NCBI GenBank assembly: GCA_002396885.1
Contig: DGXY01000114.1
Span: 41,927 to 50,833, forward strand
DNA from: Akkermansiaceae bacterium UBA5020
Lineage (GTDB): Bacteria; Verrucomicrobiota; Verrucomicrobiia; Verrucomicrobiales; DEV007
DNA length: 8,907 nt
Direction of reading: 5' to 3'
Part shown: piece after piece, positions 1-5,104 of the stretch
Numbering within the stretch: the first letter of the stretch is position 1
Layout of the letters: every line of letters begins with the position of its first letter
Program-made: the position numbers and the translations under genes
Notes under the pieces: model-generated
What the model was told of the DNA's origin: nothing
Databases searched by the model: none
Seen by the model: only the letters and a program-made list of their open reading frames with translations

Positions 1-300
1 CTTTTTCAATTCCGCGAAATAAGGAGGAACCGGCTCGACCAAGATCCCCTTCCACCGAAACTGTTTCGCGAAGGGATAGAGGTGGTCGTTGGTGACCCCG
101 TCGTTGGCACCGACAACGCAGAAAGTGACATCCTGGCGACGGGAGATCCCAAATTCCCGAAGGCCGTCGTAGATCATTTGCCGACCGCGTATCTTCTCCG
201 GCAAACCCAGGAAGGCTCCCTTCAAGGCGGCGTGCAAACGTGGATTGTAAGCGAGAATCGAAGAGACCCTCCTGGCGACTGTTCTCAGAAATCGGCTCAT
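1..300 (-). CDS. FkbM family methyltransferase, N-terminal part (runs off left edge)
   Basis: The reverse strand from the ATG at 300-298 is open to the window edge and gives the first 100 residues of a protein. Residues 58-68 (VTFCVVGANDG) are the SAM-binding motif I in the exact form used by FkbM proteins, and residues 83-90 (WKGILVEP) are the conserved strand beta-2 ending in the acidic SAM-ribose ligand. The family O-methylates sugars or polyketides; in a polysaccharide locus the likely substrate is a sugar of the repeat unit or its lipid-linked precursor. The protein is cytosolic as far as visible, with no signal peptide. It starts 9 nt after the stop of the upstream methyltransferase gene, so the two are co-transcribed. 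No good Shine-Dalgarno precedes the ATG, which suits reinitiation after the preceding stop. The catalytic C-terminal half lies outside the window, so the acceptor cannot be judged. Confidence 0.88.
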   Translation of the reverse strand, partial: MSRFLRTVARRVSSILAYNPRLHAALKGAFLGLPEKIRGRQMIYDGLREFGISRRQDVTFCVVGANDGVTNDHLYPFAKQFRWKGILVEPVPPYFAELKK

Positions 301-309
301 GGGCAAGTC

Positions 310-1182
310 TCAGCGGGTGATTTGGTTCTCGAGAAAAAACCAGGGGTGAATGCAGGCTCGGTCCGACTCCGTCAGCGCGAGAATCTCGGGCATGGAAAGG
401 TTCTCGAGAAAGGGAAAACGCTCGTAGGGAACACCGCTGACCGTGCACTCCTCGATCCGGTGGGTGTCTTCGAAGCGGGAGCGGATGACTTTCCCGATGT
501 CCCTCCGGAGGAACGAGTGACGGCGCTCGAAATCGCGCCGCGCGGCCTCGTCCAAGGCGGTGGCGCGAAACTCGTGCACCTCGAGGAGAATGTCGGCGCG
601 CTCCAACCACGGGACCGCCTTCTTGTCCAACAGCACCTCCTCGTATCCATCAACATCGCAGAAGACCAACGGAGCTTCCCCCGGATCGATCGCCCGGAGT
701 GCTTCCGGATCGCACCACTTGCCCATCGTCAAGCGATCAGAGACTCCATTGAGACGGGCCAGGGCCTCGACCGTGGGAGAGCGTTCCGTGGACGGCTCGA
801 AGGCATACAGACGAGCCTCGGGGAAGAGCCTTCCCAAACCGACGACAAAAGTGCCGTCGGCGGCGCCGGCGTTGATCACCGAGGTGTATTTTTTCGTGGC
901 CGCGATCCGCTCGATCCACGGAAACATCTCCATCTCATAACAGCCGATGATCTTCTCGAATCGGCAAGAAATCCAATGTTCCTCGTCCGGAGGATATCGC
1001 AGCCCCTTGAAGGGACCGCTCTGAATGACATCATCCAGCAACCCGAGACGGCGGAGTTTCGCCTCGACCCGCCGCCGCAGCGCCCGCTTGTGATGGTAGG
1101 CGAGGTAACGGAAGGGGCGCTCCACCCACGATTGTCCCATCAGAGCCACGACCCCTCTCCCGATCGATTGTTTCAACTTCAT
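310..1182 (-). CDS. FkbM-like class I SAM-dependent methyltransferase
   Basis: The protein has 290 residues from the ATG at 1182-1180. This start is preferred because GGGAG (minus strand, 1196-1192) lies 9 nt upstream; an ATG at 1188 and a TTG at 1245 are alternatives. Motif I is VINAGAADG (residues 102-110), followed by the acidic strand YAFEPS (126-131), LVFCDVDGYEEVLL (172-185) and ILLEVHEF (198-205). The order and spacing match FkbM-type methyltransferases, but the usual 'D-x-EG' signature is D-V-D-G here, so it is a divergent member. An N-terminal basic helix (about 30-46) precedes a family-like block, CYEMEMFPWIER (81-92). No membrane segment is seen. It lies third in a leftward run of four methyltransferase genes, 93 nt after the previous stop and 9 nt before the next start. 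Its substrate is unknown; O-methylation of a sugar is an inference from context. Confidence 0.85.
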   Translation of the reverse strand: MKLKQSIGRGVVALMGQSWVERPFRYLAYHHKRALRRRVEAKLRRLGLLDDVIQSGPFKGLRYPPDEEHWISCRFEKIIGCYEMEMFPWIERIAATKKYTSVINAGAADGTFVVGLGRLFPEARLYAFEPSTERSPTVEALARLNGVSDRLTMGKWCDPEALRAIDPGEAPLVFCDVDGYEEVLLDKKAVPWLERADILLEVHEFRATALDEAARRDFERRHSFLRRDIGKVIRSRFEDTHRIEECTVSGVPYERFPFLENLSMPEILALTESDRACIHPWFFLENQITR

Positions 1183-1275
1183 ACGCATTCGCTCCCACTG
1201 GATTCTGGAGAGGCGGACGATGCCATCGATGCCACCCTCTGGCAACGCGGGAATCCGCCGATTTGTCGGGATTTG

Positions 1276-2031
1276 TCAGGGTCTGCCCAACGCGAAGACG
1301 AGGCCGGAAATCCCCGTGATGCGGAAGCCCTCGTCGAGGAGCGCCTGCACCGTCGCCCCGGCGGACGCGACGCCAATGAGTTGAGGATGGATCTCGAGGA
1401 TCACCGTTTTGACCGACTCCGGCAAGGACGGAGCCGTCTCACACCAAACCCCCTCGGTCCCCTCGATGTCCGCGACTAGGACCGTCGGACGAAGACCCGT
1501 CGTTTCGGCAATCCGGCGCAAGGTCATGACCCCGGGTCCCTCGCCATCAGGCTCCGACGGGACCGCCTCATCCGCGGAAACGGTGCTTCCAAGAGGGTTC
1601 AGCGAGGGAGCGAACCCCCTGGCACCGAACGCCACCGGTGCCTCCTCCGCCCAAACGGGATAAGCGATCGCCTCGACCCAGTTCCCCGAAAATCCATTCC
1701 GCCTCAGGACTTCGTCGAAAAACGGTTTCAGAGCCCCATTGCCATCGACGCTCACGACCCTGCCCTGCGGTCCGACCTGTCGCCAGAGGAAGGAGGTCAC
1801 GACACCGCACGACGCCCCCACTTCGAGGACCTCGTCCCCGGGCTTCACGAACTGTTGCACGAGTCGGCGCTCGTCGGTCTCGTAGCCCCCCCGCATCAGG
1901 TGACGCCGCAGGCGCGGTGGAAAAGGCGAATTCCGGATCGGCACTTGAATCCCCTCCAAGAGGGCGATTTCCGGCCAGACCGGACAGAAGGGCAGGCGCG
2001 TCATGGCAGCGGTAGCAAGGCGGCGAATCAT
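1276..2031 (-). CDS. FkbM family methyltransferase
   Basis: This 251-residue protein shows a complete FkbM domain. Motif I is VLEVGASCGVVTSFLW (residues 68-83), the acidic strand is VVSVDGN (92-98), the family signature sits at TVLVADIEGTEGVW (183-196, with D188 and E190-G191), and VILEIHP (210-216) closes the sheet. Residues 1-50 resemble the short N-terminal extension of many sugar-modifying FkbM proteins. The start is taken at the ATG at 2031-2029, because it overlaps the TGA of the upstream gene as ATGA (translational coupling) and because the 37 residues that a longer frame would add are antisense-like and lack family features. The expected reaction is SAM-dependent O-methylation, probably of a glycan precursor in the cytosol. 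It is the second gene of the leftward methyltransferase operon. Confidence 0.9.
   Translation of the reverse strand: MIRRLATAAMTRLPFCPVWPEIALLEGIQVPIRNSPFPPRLRRHLMRGGYETDERRLVQQFVKPGDEVLEVGASCGVVTSFLWRQVGPQGRVVSVDGNGALKPFFDEVLRRNGFSGNWVEAIAYPVWAEEAPVAFGARGFAPSLNPLGSTVSADEAVPSEPDGEGPGVMTLRRIAETTGLRPTVLVADIEGTEGVWCETAPSLPESVKTVILEIHPQLIGVASAGATVQALLDEGFRITGISGLVFALGRP
2028..2031 (-). promoter_or_regulatory. ATGA stop-start overlap (translational coupling)
   Basis: On the minus strand the TGA (2030-2028) ending the first methyltransferase gene shares bases with the ATG (2031-2029) of the second. This 4-nt arrangement is typical of coupled translation by reinitiation. It fixes the start of the second gene and shows that the two are one transcription unit. 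Confidence 0.8.
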
Positions 2032-2933
2032 GATCCAGTCTTGACGAAACAGTCCCCCAGGGAAGCCACCTTCACGATGCCACGCAATCGACGCCGGGCC
2101 CGGTCTTTTTCCGCGAGATAACGACGGATCCGGTGCCTCCAAGCCTCGGGGAGCAGGCGGCGGACGATCCCTCCCAAGGGATTACCTTCCTTCGGAGCGG
2201 CAGATTCCGACGATTCGGCCTGGGCCGCCTCTTTCCAGGTCGCCGCATAATCGCTTTGAGCAGGACTTACTTGAAACAAGGGAGTTGAAGCAATTTTTTC
2301 CGCAATGGCTACCAGCAAAAGCGGCCCCTCTCCAGCGAAGGTGACCCGATGCCCGACGGCCTTGGGATCCGGGACACGGTAAATCGCGAGCGATCCGGTG
2401 GACTCGACGAGAGCCAAAAGGGTCAGACGAAACCCGTTGGCAGCTTCGAAAATGCGACAGAAGAGTTCCGGACTGAACTGATAAAATCCGTGCCCGTTGT
2501 AGTTGTTCGAAGTCGTGCAGGTAACGAAGACGCCCCCCTCCCGGACGAGTTTCATCGCATTGGCGATCGCGTTCGGAAAATGGAAGACGTGTTCGAGGGT
2601 TCCTCCGTCAAACACGACGTCAAACCCCTCGTGCCAGTCCTCGGGCACGGGCTGGTTCAGGTCGTGGATGAGCGTAGAGCCTTCGTATCCGCTGAAATCC
2701 ATGGATTCGACCTCCCCATACCCGAGCCAGCGCAAGAACGGCTCGGCATAACCTCCCATCTCCCCCCCGCAAAGACCGGGATCGAAAGACCGGGAGGTCC
2801 GTTTGGCGATGTCTCGCCACTCCGCGGCAGTGAGCATCAAATGCTGTCGGCCCAACATGAGAAAACGCCGGGACGCGCCGTCACCTTGAGGCAACAGGGC
2901 AAGCGCTTCGGCGCTGATTCGGTCGATGGCCAT
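2028..2933 (-). CDS. class I SAM-dependent methyltransferase (Methyltransf_11-like)
   Basis: The 301-residue protein starts at the ATG at 2933-2931. The core domain covers about residues 20-165. The recognisable pieces are the strand-and-acid region VESMDFSGYEG (75-85), the motif II block FDVVFDGGTLEHVFHFPNAI (104-123), and a post-II block from the glycines of 132-134 (EGG) through FYQFSPELF (150-158). The same DxxxDGGTLEH..... pattern occurs in methyltransferases of cell-surface polysaccharide clusters. Motif I is degenerate: FLMLGRQ (24-30) stands where a GxGxG loop is usual, so SAM binding may be altered. The C-terminal 80 residues (about 220-301) are Ala/Glu- then Arg-rich and resemble nothing I recognise. 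It is the first gene of the leftward operon and is divergent from the ligase gene at 3111. A role in glycan methylation is inferred from the neighbours. Confidence 0.82.
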   Translation of the reverse strand: MAIDRISAEALALLPQGDGASRRFLMLGRQHLMLTAAEWRDIAKRTSRSFDPGLCGGEMGGYAEPFLRWLGYGEVESMDFSGYEGSTLIHDLNQPVPEDWHEGFDVVFDGGTLEHVFHFPNAIANAMKLVREGGVFVTCTTSNNYNGHGFYQFSPELFCRIFEAANGFRLTLLALVESTGSLAIYRVPDPKAVGHRVTFAGEGPLLLVAIAEKIASTPLFQVSPAQSDYAATWKEAAQAESSESAAPKEGNPLGGIVRRLLPEAWRHRIRRYLAEKDRARRRLRGIVKVASLGDCFVKTGS

Positions 2934-2939
2934 CGGAAA

Positions 2940-2954
2940 GGGGGGCGGCCCCCC
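2940..2954. repeat. G6/C6 inverted repeat next to methyltransferase start
   Basis: Six Gs at 2940-2945 pair with six Cs at 2949-2954 across the 3-nt loop CGG. On the leftward transcript the hairpin would end 6 nt before the ATG at 2933 and would cover the ribosome binding region. It could repress translation or form an operator; no U-tract follows, so it is not a typical intrinsic terminator. Confidence 0.55.
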
Positions 2955-3022
2955 GGTGTCTGGATAGGCCGAAGGAAACTAGACCGACGCGGCAGCGACT
3001 TCAACCGGGTTTTCTCCTTCGC

Positions 3023-3041
3023 CTCCGCTCGGCGAGCGGAG
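3023..3041. repeat. 8-bp perfect inverted repeat (hairpin or operator)
   Basis: CTCCGCTC (3023-3030) and GAGCGGAG (3034-3041) are perfect inverted repeats around a GGC loop. The site lies 69 nt before the ligase ATG and 89 nt from the divergent start. It may be a regulator-binding palindrome or a 5'-UTR hairpin; no poly-U follows on either strand. A small palindrome, CGGGCCCG (3044-3051), lies next to it. Confidence 0.6.
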
Positions 3042-3110
3042 TTCGGGCCCGGGACGCATCCCGACTTGCAGATCGCCCACTTCCAATTAGCCTACGTGGA
3101 TATTCTTGGA

Positions 3111-4550
3111 ATGGAGTTCTTCTTCGCCATCGTTTTCCTGCTCGTTTATTATCTCCGTCCGCAGGATTGGGTTCCGGGCATGGCTGGGGCGGAAATCATT
3201 CGGCCCATCGTCGCCCTGTGGCTTTTCTCCATCGTCCTCGCCCGTTCGAGGAATTCGCCGCTGATCGGTTTTTTGAGGACCCCGCACGACGTGATCATCT
3301 GCGCCTACCTCGCCTACATCGTATTTTTCGGGGGGGCTTCCTTCATGGAAACCGTCCCCATGCTCGCCTTTTATGCGCTGACCGTGCAATCCCTCAACAC
3401 CTGGCCCCGACTCCTCAAATACCTGAAAGTCTGGACCCTCGCCCTCTTCCTCATTGCCCTGCTCGGGGTGCTGAGCTTCTATGGTTTCGACCCGACGGGG
3501 GCACAGGAAAACGCCTTCACCCAAATCGGACGCCTCGCCATCGGCACCTGGCTCCACGACAATCCCAACGCCCTCGGCCATAGCATCGTCGTGGTGATCC
3601 CGGCTTCCTTCGTGCTCTACTTCTGGAAGGAAAACATGGCGAAACGCTTTCTTATTTTCCCCCTGTTTTCCTTCATCGCCTTCTATTGCGCTTGGCAAAC
3701 CCAATCGAAGGGCGCCTACCTCGTCGGAGCATCAGCGCTCATCATTGCCCTGATTCTCGGGAAACCGAAGTGGCTCCAGGCCATCGTCCTCAGCGCCACG
3801 CTCATTGTGGGTGTCTCGGCCCTCAGTTTCCTCCCCCGGATGTCGGACATGAACAATCTCAGGGCGGATGAGGGCGTCCAAGGCCGCCTCCTCGCCTGGG
3901 AGATGGCGAAAACGGCTGAAGAGCGCGACCATACGGGAGTCGGGTGGCGTCAGTTCATCGCTTACATCCCCTGGAAGGAGGGCAACAAAACCCTCATTGT
4001 CCCCAAGGGCACCCACTCGAGCTACATCCAGGTCGCGGCCGATCTGGGGCGTTACGGCCTTTTCTTCTATCTCGCCGGCATCTGGTGCGCCTTCCACACC
4101 CTGCTCTTTTTCAAAACAACGGATTCCGATCAGGAACGATGTCGACGGGTGCTTCTCGTGTTCCTGATCGCCAATCTGATCTCCGGTTGGATGATCAATC
4201 GGTCTTATCACACCGAATATTTTCTCCTCATCGCGGCAAGCGCGGCAATGCACCGGTTGAAGAAGGGCGAAGAGCTGCCCGCCACCGCGCCGGAACCGTC
4301 CCCGATTCCGGCGTCAGCGACTCCAGCCCCGATGACGGCGAGCGCCCTGAGTGCCCTCACGAAGCTGCCGGCCTCGGTCCGGGCTGCTTGGGAACGTAAG
4401 GAACGACCTGCCTTCTCCTTGGAGAAAGGGTCTTCCTCCCAACTAGGGAGACCGTTTTGGAACCGCTTCGGGATTTTTGATTTCGGCCTCTCCATGGTGA
4501 TGACATGGCTGACCTTCGCGACCTGGGATTATGTTCTCAAAAACCTCTAA
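3111..4550 (+). CDS. O-antigen ligase/polymerase family protein (Wzy_C type)
   Basis: This 479-residue polytopic inner-membrane protein has about ten hydrophobic segments between residues 1 and 385. Family features are NPNALG (151-156), QTQSKGAYLVG (196-206), then the large periplasmic loop with GRLLAW (258-263), GVGWRQF (276-282) and HSSYIQVAADLGRYGL (302-317). The loop's Arg and His residues and the 'G-x-GL' ending are the hallmark of the Wzy_C/WaaL fold, which joins lipid-linked glycans to each other or to an acceptor. Polymerase and ligase cannot be told apart from sequence. After residue 385 there is an unusual Pro/Ala-rich stretch (388-425) and a final hydrophobic segment (about 456-475). 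The ATG at 3111 is chosen because the hydrophobic N-terminus begins there; a GTG at 3096 is possible. The open frame further upstream is antisense to the divergent methyltransferase and is not coding. It heads the rightward operon. Confidence 0.88.
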   Translation: MEFFFAIVFLLVYYLRPQDWVPGMAGAEIIRPIVALWLFSIVLARSRNSPLIGFLRTPHDVIICAYLAYIVFFGGASFMETVPMLAFYALTVQSLNTWPRLLKYLKVWTLALFLIALLGVLSFYGFDPTGAQENAFTQIGRLAIGTWLHDNPNALGHSIVVVIPASFVLYFWKENMAKRFLIFPLFSFIAFYCAWQTQSKGAYLVGASALIIALILGKPKWLQAIVLSATLIVGVSALSFLPRMSDMNNLRADEGVQGRLLAWEMAKTAEERDHTGVGWRQFIAYIPWKEGNKTLIVPKGTHSSYIQVAADLGRYGLFFYLAGIWCAFHTLLFFKTTDSDQERCRRVLLVFLIANLISGWMINRSYHTEYFLLIAASAAMHRLKKGEELPATAPEPSPIPASATPAPMTASALSALTKLPASVRAAWERKERPAFSLEKGSSSQLGRPFWNRFGIFDFGLSMVMTWLTFATWDYVLKNL

Positions 4551-4745
4551 ATTCCCGCCACCTCGCGACGCCTCGCCCAAGCCTCGCTTTTCACACTCAG
4601 AATTGCGAAGATTTTCATCAGCAAGCCCTCGGTGAATCCTTTTTGTTTGCGAGAATTTCATGCTGACTTAAAATCATCCTGAGGACGCCGACCCGTGATC
4701 GGAGCTTCGCCTCAGGACATTTCCCTCCCTGTCCCCCCCTCCGCC
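4551..4745. other. intergenic region between ligase and PLDc_N genes
   Basis: This 195-nt stretch has no gene or clear terminator hairpin. It contains a short tandem motif (CCTCGC three times between about 4561 and 4586) and an AT-richer part (4636-4675) with a possible promoter, annotated separately. If the GTG at 4695 were used as the downstream start, the gap would shrink to 144 nt. Confidence 0.5.
4647..4674 (+). promoter_or_regulatory. possible sigma70-type promoter
   Basis: TTGCGA (4647-4652) and TAAAAT (4669-4674) are spaced by 16 nt in the most AT-rich patch of the window. The -10 matches the consensus at 5 of 6 bases and the -35 at 4 of 6. It would start transcription near 4681, ahead of the small membrane protein and kinase genes, giving them expression independent of the ligase gene. 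This is a by-eye match with no functional support. Confidence 0.35.
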
Positions 4746-5042
4746 ATGCTCCAAGTCCTGATCCGGTTTCTCACCTTCAACGTCATGTCCGAGCACCCGG
4801 CAGTCTACTGGGGCCTCGCTGCAGTCTGGTTGATTCTCTTGCTCGCGTCCGTCTCAAGCTTGCGCAGCCAGCCCCTGTCCATGGGAGCGAAAGTGGCTTG
4901 GTTTGCCTTGATCCTTTTTCTTCCGCTCATCGGGCTGGGAATTTATGCTCTCCGTTGTCTCTTCACGGCTGAGTGGAGCTTCTTCAAGCCTTTCCTCGCC
5001 CCGCAGAAAACCCTCAAGAAAGTGGGTCCGAGGCCTGCCTAG
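4746..5042 (+). CDS. small membrane protein with PLDc_N-type domain
   Basis: From the ATG at 4746 the protein has 98 residues and two membrane helices (about residues 20-37 and 48-70). The second helix, KVAWFALILFLPLIGLGIYA (49-68), has the Trp, Pro and Gly spacing of the PLDc_N (phospholipase D N-terminal, 'PLDc_N') motif, which also occurs in stand-alone small membrane proteins without any phospholipase domain, as here. A short basic tail follows (KTLKKVGPRPA). A GTG at 4695 would add 17 residues without a clear family feature. Its biochemical role is unknown. The position, 62 nt before the Wzc-like kinase gene on the same strand, suggests co-transcription and possibly a membrane partner of the polymerisation or export complex; that is inference only. 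Confidence 0.75.
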   Translation: MLQVLIRFLTFNVMSEHPAVYWGLAAVWLILLLASVSSLRSQPLSMGAKVAWFALILFLPLIGLGIYALRCLFTAEWSFFKPFLAPQKTLKKVGPRPA

Positions 5043-5104
5043 GCGACGAGTGTTTCTGCCTATCCCACCGTCAGCGCGATTCCTTTTGTTCCCGCCCTTC
5101 CGAG

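Larger units (their letters stand above)
2934..3110. promoter_or_regulatory. divergent intergenic control region
   Basis: This 177-nt gap separates the start codons of the leftward methyltransferase operon and the rightward ligase operon, so both promoters should lie here. It holds two perfect GC-rich hairpins, annotated separately. A weak sigma70-like pair for the leftward genes is TTGAAG (minus strand, 3004-2999) and TAGTTT (2981-2976) with 17-nt spacing; only the -35 is reasonable. No convincing promoter for the rightward genes was found by eye. The location of the region is certain; the promoter elements are speculative. Confidence 0.5.

Noticed and set aside
82..1479. Long plus-strand open frame of 465 codons
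   Set aside because: It is antisense to two methyltransferase genes with clear motifs on the minus strand; its translation shows no family feature and is typical shadow coding in GC-rich DNA.
3099..3106. GATATTCT as a -10 element for the ligase gene
   Set aside because: It lies only a few bases before the ATG at 3111 and has no -35 partner at a proper distance.
2349..3110. N-terminal extension of the ligase frame (254 extra residues)
   Set aside because: It is antisense to the divergent methyltransferase gene and lacks hydrophobic segments; the membrane protein starts cleanly at 3111.
4973..5104. 44-residue upstream extension of the kinase frame
   Set aside because: It overlaps the PLDc_N gene out of frame and is Cys/Arg/Ser-rich; the Wzz-type N-terminus begins at the ATG at 5105.
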